This document shows positions 1 to 6,495 of a stretch of DNA of 10,109 bases, piece after piece (position 1 is the first letter of the stretch; the number at the start of each line of letters is the position of its first letter). Both the position numbers and the translations under genes were made by a program. The DNA lies in NCBI GenBank assembly GCA_900755985.1, contig CAAEIL010000161.1, positions 1 through 10,109 on the forward strand. The letters are read 5' to 3'. This DNA is from Bacteroidales bacterium (lineage in GTDB: Bacteria; Bacteroidota; Bacteroidia; Bacteroidales; Muribaculaceae). The notes beneath the pieces were generated by a model. The model did not search any database, was not told the DNA's origin, and worked only from the letters and a program-made list of their open reading frames with translations.

Positions 1-550
1 CAGCGTATATTTTGTGGTGCCCCCCGCCACTTCCGGCCCACTCCATCGTTACACCCAGACCACCCCAATCACCAGAAGCGGTCGAGTGCAGTTTCGTGAT
101 GATTGCTTCGTCGGTCAGAGTCTGGAGTGTAGGCCATGCCATAGCGACACTGGATGAAGGAATGACGCGGATGTAGTCGTTGGTAAGATGGAAAATCTGG
201 AGGCCGTTCGTCCCCTGCGTTTCGGCATTCGCTCCCTGAACGATATTAACGATGAAGGCCAACTCCGGTTTCCCGGACGCTCCGGTGGCGGGGTTGCCAG
301 ACACGATACGCAGACGTCCGATATTAGCCGCCGCCGTCAGCATCTTAAGCATACCGAGAAGCGTAGTCTTGTTATCGACGTACTTCAAACGGCTGTTGAT
401 AGGCAAATCGCCCATATTCGGATTCTGCGCAAACGTCAACGCCGCAATCTGACTTGTGTTGATCTTGTTAGACTCAGAAACCTGAATTTCTTCTTGTCCG
501 CTGGCCGAAGACTTCAGCGTCAACGCAGACATGTCAATAAAAGTAGGCAT
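1..550 (-). CDS. Unrecognised phage protein, probably structural; 3' end outside the window
   Basis: This is the first 183 residues of a longer reading frame that runs off the left edge. It starts MPTFIDMSALTLKSS and stays open to base 1. I do not recognise the family. The visible part has no signal peptide or membrane segment. It is rich in Ser, Thr, Ala, Gly and Asn and alternates short hydrophobic strands with polar turns (for example LAFIVNIVQGAN and YIRVIPSSS), and the last visible part is glycine-rich. That composition is common in phage capsid, decoration or fibre proteins, but it does not identify one. The ATG at 548-550 is the first Met after a 36-nt AT-rich gap. That gap carries a Bacteroidota-type promoter candidate, so this gene may be transcribed more strongly than the genes before it, as expected for an abundant virion protein. 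No Shine-Dalgarno sequence is visible; the leader is simply A/T-rich. Confidence 0.8.
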   Translation of the reverse strand, partial: MPTFIDMSALTLKSSASGQEEIQVSESNKINTSQIAALTFAQNPNMGDLPINSRLKYVDNKTTLLGMLKMLTAAANIGRLRIVSGNPATGASGKPELAFIVNIVQGANAETQGTNGLQIFHLTNDYIRVIPSSSVAMAWPTLQTLTDEAIITKLHSTASGDWGGLGVTMEWAGSGGGHHKIYA

Positions 551-572
551 ATTCTATGATTTTATGAATTTA

Positions 573-603
573 CAAATTTATAGTTGTCACGCCATTATTT
601 CAA
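573..603 (-). promoter_or_regulatory. Bacteroidota-type promoter candidate (TTG - 20 nt - TAAATTTG)
   Basis: On the minus strand, TTG at 603-601 is followed after exactly 20 nt by TAAATTTG at 580-573. This matches the known Bacteroides primary sigma-factor consensus (-33 TTTG or TTG, about 19-21 nt, then -7 TAnnTTTG). The -7 box lies in the AT-rich 36-nt gap between the M15-like peptidase gene and the next gene, 22 nt before that gene's ATG. The -33 box lies in the last codons of the peptidase gene. Transcription would start roughly at 566-570, giving a leader of about 20 nt. The other 35-nt gap in the window, at 5655-5689, has no equally good match. Confidence 0.55.
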
Positions 604-1111
604 CGTGTATTGCAGGCTCGTTGGCGTCAATGGAAACTTTCGGGCTGTCGTACTTCGTATCACCCAACGGCGTGATAATTTTACGGCACTTTTCTTCTTT
701 GGCCAACGCTTTGGTGAAGTCACGCGGGTTTTTCATACGGGTGATCGACAGATCGATGATATTGCACTGGCGATATAACTCTTCGGTTGTGCAGTGGAGC
801 GAAACACGCTGTCCCAACGAGGCTTGACGCTCGATTTCAGCTACCATCAGTTTCTCAACCTCAGACCGGGCCTGCTTTTTGCAGTTATCGTCAAAAACCT
901 TCACAACAGCTGCACCGGGGGCGCGATAACGAATGCGCTTGCCGGCGTACAGGTTGTCGGCCATAGCCTTGGCCTGTGTTTCGGGGGTGCGCAGCGTGGA
1001 GGTAATGACGATATCGGGGTTGTTGGTATTATCGGCGACGCGGCTGATAAGGTCTTTCACCGTGTCGTTAATCGCAAACGCCGACTTGTTAGCGTATGTA
1101 ATATTTGCCAT
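587..1111 (-). CDS. Probable M15-type zinc peptidase fold (D-Ala-D-Ala carboxypeptidase-like)
   Basis: A 174-residue protein whose landmarks follow the peptidase M15 / D-Ala-D-Ala carboxypeptidase fold. An early strand is followed by ITSTLRTPETQAKAM (residues 36-50), resembling the SGYRTPExQ motif. SLH (104-106) and IID (118-120) could supply the first His and Asp zinc ligands, and EPAIHVEI (165-172) resembles the usual C-terminal HxHxE region, with H169 as third ligand and E171 or E165 as acid. Known phage members cut peptidoglycan cross-links as endolysins or virion-associated lysins. The His-to-Asp spacing (14 residues) is longer than the roughly 6 usual in the family, which weakens the call. 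There is no signal peptide. The start overlaps the upstream gene by 23 nt; the next in-frame Met (M50) would remove the RTP motif, so the long start is preferred. Its place in a head operon suggests a virion-linked role rather than lysis, but that is inference. Confidence 0.55.
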   Translation of the reverse strand: MANITYANKSAFAINDTVKDLISRVADNTNNPDIVITSTLRTPETQAKAMADNLYAGKRIRYRAPGAAVVKVFDDNCKKQARSEVEKLMVAEIERQASLGQRVSLHCTTEELYRQCNIIDLSITRMKNPRDFTKALAKEEKCRKIITPLGDTKYDSPKVSIDANEPAIHVEIMA

Positions 1112-1505
1112 ACGGAATTGTGATTTTGAGTGCTTCTACACTGATTGAGTTCGTATTCATCCAATCCAGCAAGTAGTCCGACTTATCGGCATTGCTTAAT
1201 TTTACAAAGTCCGCAGGCGTCACGGCGCGTTTCGCCAGGTACTCCTTGAATCCTTGTTCCATGAGGGCAATACGCTGCCCCTCCGTGGCTACCTTCTGGA
1301 ACAACGGCGACAACTCATCGAGAGTGAGAGTTTCCTGAATAGCCTTACGAAATTCCCGTGCGTCAATGTCATTCAACATCGGGAATTCGCCGCGGAACGG
1401 TATAAGTTCCGACGGGCGTTTACGATCGATGTATCGCGACGCTGCGCCTCCTACAACGGAGGTCGTCAGATTGCGCGGTACACCATATTTGCCTTTGCTT
1501 TTCAT
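1089..1505 (-). CDS. Small helical protein of unknown function
   Basis: I do not recognise this 138-residue protein. It begins with a basic, glycine-containing stretch (MKSKGKYGVPRN, then RYIDRKRP). From about residue 43 it continues as amphipathic helices with many Leu, Glu and Lys residues (AREFRKAIQETL, DELSPLFQKVA, then DYLLDWMN) and ends in a short strand-like tail (LKITIPYGKYYIR). No cysteine clusters, membrane segments or catalytic motifs are visible. The gene follows the kinase/ADP-ribosyltransferase gene by 3 nt and overlaps the M15-like gene by 23 nt, so it is clearly part of the same operon. It is one of the few genes here with a plausible ribosome-binding site (AAGGA about 9 nt before the ATG). 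In phages, a small protein at this place can be a head completion or connector protein, but nothing in the sequence proves it. Confidence 0.75.
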   Translation of the reverse strand: MKSKGKYGVPRNLTTSVVGGAASRYIDRKRPSELIPFRGEFPMLNDIDAREFRKAIQETLTLDELSPLFQKVATEGQRIALMEQGFKEYLAKRAVTPADFVKLSNADKSDYLLDWMNTNSISVEALKITIPYGKYYIR

Positions 1506-1508
1506 GGC

Positions 1509-3890
1509 TTATTTCCTTGTAATTATTTTCGAACGGTTGAACACGATCATGAACGAGTTTCCGCAGTGATTACCGTTAGGCTGGATCATGGCGTCATAAC
1601 CCTTCAACGCAGCGTATACACCCAATACCTCGTCACACGATCGTGCGGCTTGATATATTCCGGCATAAATGTCCTTGTCGGGATTTCCGACGCTGTTGGT
1701 AGCCAATTTACGGGCTGCGTTACGCTTTTCTTGATAGACGCGGAAGGCGTCAGCGCGTTCCTTTTGAAGACGGTTTACCTCGTCGTCGAGATTATTGACA
1801 GCCTCCTTGACAGCTTCTTCGATACGGCCGTAGTGCTCGCGCATGATCCATTCCTTAAACTGGCGGACGGGATAGTTGTACGGACGTGAAAAGCCGCTTT
1901 TGCGCTTAATAGCGTTATTCTCGTACCGGTAACGCGAGAACAGAAAACGCTCCGTGGTATTCGGCATTTTGATGACCAAATCACCACTGCCGTTATTCTT
2001 CTCGGTAATGGTACCGCCATTGGCCGTTACCCAGCCGCGGAGGTGGTTGTTCACGAAATCGTCAAATTTCATATAGTCCGGGTTGCCGTCATCGTCGATA
2101 GCACCCCAGTCGATGATCTGATCAATCTGCAACGGGATGTCCTTGTAGGCAAAGTCGTCCCAATGCATGTTGGCCTTAACCTGCTTTTCGGTAGTGTCGG
2201 TTAGGGTGTTCAGTTCTTGAGACAACTTGTTGTAGTTATCCTCCGCGTCTTGCTGCTCCTTGAGAGCCTTCTTGGCTGCAGGAGAAGTGGTGAGCGACAG
2301 TTTCTGAATTTCATCACGAGCGTCTTGAACGGTAATCACCTTGGCGGAATCATCCAGTACAGCTTCGATGATAGCCCCGTTGTAACCAGCGTAACCACGG
2401 GCGTTTTTGTAAGACGATGTGTGCTTGTACCCCGACGGCGTTTTATTGGCGTTATCAGAATCGTTGACGTGGAAATAGATTCCTTCGCCGTAAATACCTT
2501 GCGTACCGTAGAAACACGCGTCGTTGTACTTGAAGTCGTCAGCGTAATATTCCGTATCGCTGCCGCGCGCATTAACGCCACGGAACAGATGGTATTTTGA
2601 CTGCGCCACCTTGGCCCAGAAGGTATTATCATCTACAACGTCAGGACGCACATCGAAACCGCGGGCCTTGCAAATCTTGGACAGCATTTCCCATCCTACC
2701 TGATTATTGGTATTGGTTAACTTGTCCGCAGCACTGATTCCGCTGACGCTACTGTAGATTTCCGCCAACTCATCATCGGTGAACTCGCGGTACATTTCCG
2801 CATCCGGTTTCAGAGTTCGCGGCGCAACCTTTCTTTGCTGGCGTTGCAACTCTACCTCGTACTGTCCTCTGATGCGATCAAGGTCTTTGAAACGAGCCTC
2901 GATGATAGCACGCATCTTCGGTTTAGAGGCCAATTTACCAGCGTCGAAAAACGCCAACACCTCGTCTTTGCGTGCCTTTAAGGCGTCAATTTGGTTGATA
3001 AAATCCCGCGGCGTAAGGTTAGCTACAATCTGTGGGTTGTAGCGAACCATGCTGTCCCAGTCGATTTGACTATTAAAAGGCTTCTTGGCACCTTGTGCTC
3101 GGTAATCGAACGTACCGCCGTTATCCACGCGATAGACTTTGCCGGCGGCGTCAACCAAGCAGTTGTCATTCTGGTAGATATCCCAGTTGGCCAAAAAGGC
3201 ATCAACGGCGAAGCCTTTGGCCATAGCGTCATAGTCCTTGGCCTGCGGTTCACTCATGCCGCGCATGTACGGAGAAATAAGCGTCAGGTCGGTTCCGTCG
3301 TCGTACATTTCATATTCCGGCGTGTCCAGCCCCAAGAGATCATAAACCTGCGCGGCGTAATATTCTGCAGCAACGTGACCGCGATTAGTATTTTTGGAAC
3401 TCTTGACGACAAACTCACGCCCCTTGGAGTCCTTCATGAGTTTGGCTCCGGTACTACCGCCGAGGTCCTGTACGTAGGTGAGGTCTGAAGGATCGGCAGG
3501 GAACATCTCGTTCAACTGCTTCTCTTCCTGAGCCAGCATGGCTTTAGAACGAAAGGCTCCTTTTCCAATAGGTTGGCCGTTGGCGGTCTTGTAAACTCGC
3601 CAGTCGTACGTCGTCTTGGCGTTAGGAGTCAGCGTCCAAATGTACACCACGCCATTCACGACCTTGGTCTGGCCAGGCATGATGGCTTTGGCTATCTCAG
3701 GGTCCTGATCGATACCGTGGATGTGGTCATACACCGATTTGGCGACGTACAGGTTGTACGAATAGTCGTCAGCAAAGTCTTCAGACCGCGCCTTATACGC
3801 TTCACACGCCTTCTCCAGTACGGCATCAGATATCTCGCCCTCAGCGTTACGGAGGGCGAAGACATCGAGTGCTTTTCTGAGTTCATCCAT
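1509..3890 (-). CDS. Dual-domain protein: HipA/PI3K-like kinase fold plus ADP-ribosyltransferase-like domain
   Basis: This 793-residue protein has two enzyme-like parts. Residues 140-260 look like a kinase fold: a glycine-rich loop (DLGGSTGAK, 142-150), a strand with a candidate ATP-binding lysine (FVVK, K163), a helix glutamate (E176), a hinge-like segment (LTLISPYM, 202-209), a catalytic-loop-like FLANWDIYQNDN (232-243, D237 and N243) and a metal-site-like RVDNGG (254-259). These resemble HipA and PI3/4-kinase folds. Residues about 433-520 look like an ADP-ribosyltransferase: LFRG (435-438), a PARP-like GIYGEGIYF (465-473) and NARGYAGYNG (496-505). The C-terminal GYDAM (764-768) and MIVFNRSKI (781-789) fit its last strands, separated by a helical, coiled-coil-like insert (about 540-735). 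No clear catalytic glutamate precedes the last strand. The start is 6 nt after the ATPase stop. Head-gene context suggests a T4 Alt-like injected effector; a virion-assembly role is the alternative. Confidence 0.75.
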   Translation of the reverse strand: MDELRKALDVFALRNAEGEISDAVLEKACEAYKARSEDFADDYSYNLYVAKSVYDHIHGIDQDPEIAKAIMPGQTKVVNGVVYIWTLTPNAKTTYDWRVYKTANGQPIGKGAFRSKAMLAQEEKQLNEMFPADPSDLTYVQDLGGSTGAKLMKDSKGREFVVKSSKNTNRGHVAAEYYAAQVYDLLGLDTPEYEMYDDGTDLTLISPYMRGMSEPQAKDYDAMAKGFAVDAFLANWDIYQNDNCLVDAAGKVYRVDNGGTFDYRAQGAKKPFNSQIDWDSMVRYNPQIVANLTPRDFINQIDALKARKDEVLAFFDAGKLASKPKMRAIIEARFKDLDRIRGQYEVELQRQQRKVAPRTLKPDAEMYREFTDDELAEIYSSVSGISAADKLTNTNNQVGWEMLSKICKARGFDVRPDVVDDNTFWAKVAQSKYHLFRGVNARGSDTEYYADDFKYNDACFYGTQGIYGEGIYFHVNDSDNANKTPSGYKHTSSYKNARGYAGYNGAIIEAVLDDSAKVITVQDARDEIQKLSLTTSPAAKKALKEQQDAEDNYNKLSQELNTLTDTTEKQVKANMHWDDFAYKDIPLQIDQIIDWGAIDDDGNPDYMKFDDFVNNHLRGWVTANGGTITEKNNGSGDLVIKMPNTTERFLFSRYRYENNAIKRKSGFSRPYNYPVRQFKEWIMREHYGRIEEAVKEAVNNLDDEVNRLQKERADAFRVYQEKRNAARKLATNSVGNPDKDIYAGIYQAARSCDEVLGVYAALKGYDAMIQPNGNHCGNSFMIVFNRSKIITRK

Positions 3891-3896
3891 GGCTGG

Positions 3897-5654
3897 CTAT
3901 TCGAACAACAGGGTTTCTGCCTTTTCGATCGACATTTCATCAACTTGGAGTGCGCCAAGATCAATCTCTTTGGCCTTCCACGTATCAGGGATCATGTCTT
4001 CAGCACCGAGTGTTTTGGCGCGACGCTTGATCCAGCGGCGAGCGCGTTCGGGGTTCTTAGCGTTGCCGGCGAGGCGGATGGCGTTCTTCAGATCAGACTT
4101 GTTGCGGATCGGGAACGAGCCGTCGGGGAGGGCCTCCTTTTTCTTGGCGAGTTTATCGCGCTGCTCTTCGGTGAAATCGGCCTTTTCGAGCGATTCTGCG
4201 CCGTTAAGTAACTGCTCGGCCTTACTGATCGCGTCGGAGGTTTCGATCGGTTGAATGGCCTCATACGCGAGACTCTTCGTCAGCGCACGCACGGCACTCT
4301 TCTCCCACTCCTTTTGCTTCGCACCGATGAGGTTCGTCCACTCACCGCCCTGTTGGGCCATACGGTTAGAACGTTCCGTAGAGCGTTTTTCTGACAGAAT
4401 GGTACCGAAAGTACGGGTGGTAAACTTGGCGGGATCGATCTTATCCTTATTCTTGACGATCAAATCGAACAGCTCTTGGCGTTCGGCCTTGTCCTCTTCA
4501 GGATCGTCAAGGTGAGGTGCCTGAGGTACGTCCATACTGGCGAATCGGTCTTTTAGTACCTCGATAGTTTCATCAACCGTCAGGTACACCTCCGACGAAA
4601 GCGTAGCGCGGCTGATGATAGCTTTAGTATCTTCGTTCTTGGCGAGGTTCACCAAGTCCTTGTTGGTCATGATGATGATACGTCCCGTGAATACGAAATT
4701 CGACTTGACGTCTTCAGGGTCGCCGACGACGCGTTTACCACTGGCGGCAGTAGCTTTCTTCATGATAGAAGCCAGGTCGGCGCGGGTGATAACGGAATCG
4801 GTATCGTCGAACAGCAGAATCTTGCCGTTGTGGGCCTTGAGTACGCCCAACAGCTGCTTCTTGGAGTTGATATCACCAAGTTCAACGTAGTCATAATCGC
4901 CGTCGCCAGGGGCGTCGGTCTCAGCGTCAAACGGACGCTTGTTGAGCAGTTCGGCGATCTTCTTGAAACCGTACGACTTACCAACGCCTGCGCCTCCGGC
5001 CGAGATCATGAAGCGTTGCTCCTTGTTGTCCAAGAACTCCAGATACTGGCGGTTCAGGTCGTACATTACCTCAACGGGCGGCTGGTAGTCGGGGTCCTTA
5101 CGCTTCATCTTGTAGACGAAACGGTCGTAGGCGATACGGTCTTGGCGGTTCTGGAGTTTGTTGAATTTCTTCTGAACACGCGGGTCTTCGGGGTTGAGGA
5201 ACCAGTCTTCCATAATCTCGCCATCGACGTTTTCACCTTCGCCGTCGTTAATATCAACCTTGGCTTGGGCGTTAGTAGGCGCAACGTCGTCCTGCTTGGA
5301 GGTCATCTTCAGCAGCGCGTCGAGTGTACCGGAGGTATCAACAGCCGAAGCGTCGAATTCGTCACGCGTCTTCAACTCCTCATAGGCGATCTTACGCAAC
5401 TGCGCGTTGCCCTTGGGGTTGTTTACTACTTTGAGCAGATTGTCTGCGGAGGTACGCTTGGCCCACTCTTCAAGGCTGGCGGAACCGCCAGCAGAACCCG
5501 ATTTACCTTCGTCGGCGGCAGGAGCCTTCTTGTTCTTGGCGTTTTTGTCGAGACGCCAGTTAAACTTTCCCGGCTTGTATTCGGTCCAGACCCACGGCTG
5601 CGTAGGGTGGTGGTCGCCGACGTTGTGTTTTGCTTTTTGGATATTGTCTGACAT
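3897..5654 (-). CDS. AAA-type ATPase with C-terminal phage head-protein-associated domain
   Basis: A 585-residue protein. The N-terminus has a short HPTQPWVWTEY...FNWR motif (residues 16-34), then a disordered Ala/Gly/Lys linker and a helical segment with repeated Leu/Lys/Glu. The ATPase core spans about 205-370: Walker A GGAGVGKS (220-227), Walker B ILLFDDTD (279-286, acidic pair D283-D284), a sensor-1-like IIIMTNKD (326-333, N331) and a possible arginine finger in ISRA (R349). All core ATPase residues are present, so activity is likely. Near the C-terminus, LPDGSFPIRNKSDLKNAI (509-526) followed by the basic helix of RRWIKRRAKTLGAEDM (539-554) resembles a domain I know from the ends of phage head maturation and other head proteins (DUF6582-like; identification from memory). 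ATP hydrolysis may drive a step in head assembly, packaging or genome delivery. It starts 35 nt after the glycosyltransferase gene, without a Shine-Dalgarno sequence. Confidence 0.85.
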   Translation of the reverse strand: MSDNIQKAKHNVGDHHPTQPWVWTEYKPGKFNWRLDKNAKNKKAPAADEGKSGSAGGSASLEEWAKRTSADNLLKVVNNPKGNAQLRKIAYEELKTRDEFDASAVDTSGTLDALLKMTSKQDDVAPTNAQAKVDINDGEGENVDGEIMEDWFLNPEDPRVQKKFNKLQNRQDRIAYDRFVYKMKRKDPDYQPPVEVMYDLNRQYLEFLDNKEQRFMISAGGAGVGKSYGFKKIAELLNKRPFDAETDAPGDGDYDYVELGDINSKKQLLGVLKAHNGKILLFDDTDSVITRADLASIMKKATAASGKRVVGDPEDVKSNFVFTGRIIIMTNKDLVNLAKNEDTKAIISRATLSSEVYLTVDETIEVLKDRFASMDVPQAPHLDDPEEDKAERQELFDLIVKNKDKIDPAKFTTRTFGTILSEKRSTERSNRMAQQGGEWTNLIGAKQKEWEKSAVRALTKSLAYEAIQPIETSDAISKAEQLLNGAESLEKADFTEEQRDKLAKKKEALPDGSFPIRNKSDLKNAIRLAGNAKNPERARRWIKRRAKTLGAEDMIPDTWKAKEIDLGALQVDEMSIEKAETLLFE

Positions 5655-5665
5655 ACGTTGTGCAG

Positions 5666-5689
5666 TTTTCCAAATAAATACTTGGAAAA
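5666..5689 (-). promoter_or_regulatory. Intergenic RNA hairpin between glycosyltransferase and ATPase genes
   Basis: Directly after the glycosyltransferase stop codon, the minus-strand transcript can fold TTTTCCAAGT / ATTTGGAAAA into a 10-bp stem (one G-U pair) with an ATTT loop. The inverted repeat fills most of the 35-nt gap. No run of U follows the stem (the next bases are CTGCACAACG), so it is a poor intrinsic terminator. It more likely marks an RNA processing or stability site, or modulates translation of the ATPase, whose ATG lies 11 nt downstream. No promoter of the TAnnTTTG form with a properly spaced TTG is seen here. Confidence 0.4.
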
Positions 5690-6493
5690 TTACACTTCTA
5701 CAGCGTCAAAGTCAATATCAAATTTCTTGTACACAATTCGCAACTCCGGTACGCCGTTAATTGGCTTCTTCTTTTCGTCAATACGAGCGTTCAACGGCCA
5801 GCGCTTGAGTATGATGTCGTGCGCCCGCTGCACGCGCTCCTGGCGTTCGTATACGTCTTGGAGACCGCCGCCCTGGTTGGCTTCCTTGTTCATCTTACTC
5901 TGGAGAAGGAACCGCACGAACCGCGCGTAGACGATTCCCAGGTACATGCATTTCAACGAATAGTCGATGTCGCATTTCAACTCCAACTTTTCGTCAAAGT
6001 CCAGTTCCAGCGTCCGGAGTCCTTTGAAGACGATCAAGTGTGGAATACCGCCGTACTTGAAGCGCGGGCTGACGTCGGTACAACTCCAGTCGAAGGCGCT
6101 CTTACCCATCGTTCCATACTCAAAATCGGTTTCCATGACCTCGCGATCAAACTCCTCAAAGAACTCGCTGAGTTCTTCCGGCGTTTTCAGCGACAGCCCA
6201 CACTTGGCTTCACCGTCGATCGAGTAGAAGAAGTTGGCGATATCGTCATCCATCACCACCACCGGGTGATCCTTGCGGAGGTAGGTGTTCTTACAGAAAT
6301 TGACCACGTAGCTGTAGCCGCGGTTCGAGGCCGGAAGCACGACCAGACGTTCACGCTCATGCCCGGCTTCAACGTACTTTTCGACGTCCTCTTTCTCCAC
6401 CACGATGTGATAATCCACGCCGCCCTTTTTCAACAATCGGGTCGTGACGCATTTAGGGCGGTTCTTGGACACGACGAAGAATTGACAATTCAT
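5690..6493 (-). CDS. Putative glycosyltransferase, TET-associated/GREB1-like class
   Basis: A 267-residue protein that looks like a compact GT-A glycosyltransferase. The N-terminus has a strand then an SKNRP...TTRLL segment (residues 9-21), DYHIVVEKEDVEKY (27-40) and RLVVLPASNRGYSYVVNF (49-66). The metal- and sugar-nucleotide-binding motif is VVVMDDDIANF (78-88). KCDIDYSLKCMYLG (173-186) and a glycine-rich QGGGLQDVYE (207-216) fit the rest of the fold. This order (SKxR, IVVE, VLP, DDDI, then a late GG...Y) is what I recall for the TET-associated/GREB1 glycosyltransferases, which in phages are predicted to glycosylate hydroxymethylated bases. No TET-type oxygenase lies in the window, so the acceptor could instead be a virion protein. 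The start at 6493 lies 2 nt after the previous stop; an upstream in-frame Met would add 40 residues overlapping that gene and lacks family features. Confidence 0.7.
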   Translation of the reverse strand: MNCQFFVVSKNRPKCVTTRLLKKGGVDYHIVVEKEDVEKYVEAGHERERLVVLPASNRGYSYVVNFCKNTYLRKDHPVVVMDDDIANFFYSIDGEAKCGLSLKTPEELSEFFEEFDREVMETDFEYGTMGKSAFDWSCTDVSPRFKYGGIPHLIVFKGLRTLELDFDEKLELKCDIDYSLKCMYLGIVYARFVRFLLQSKMNKEANQGGGLQDVYERQERVQRAHDIILKRWPLNARIDEKKKPINGVPELRIVYKKFDIDFDAVEV

Positions 6494-6495
6494 AC

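Noticed and set aside
4830..5651. A 273-codon open frame on the plus strand, opposite the ATPase gene
   Set aside because: It lies fully antisense to a gene with clear Walker motifs. Its Val/Leu/Arg-rich product has no recognisable motif and mirrors the codon pattern of the minus-strand gene.
5671..5678. TTTATTTG as a -7 promoter box before the ATPase gene
   Set aside because: It departs from TAnnTTTG at the second base, and the nearest upstream TTTG is 28 nt away instead of about 20.
5666..5689. The hairpin as a rho-independent terminator
   Set aside because: The stem is A/T-rich with only three G-C or G-U pairs near its middle and is not followed by a run of U on the transcribed strand.
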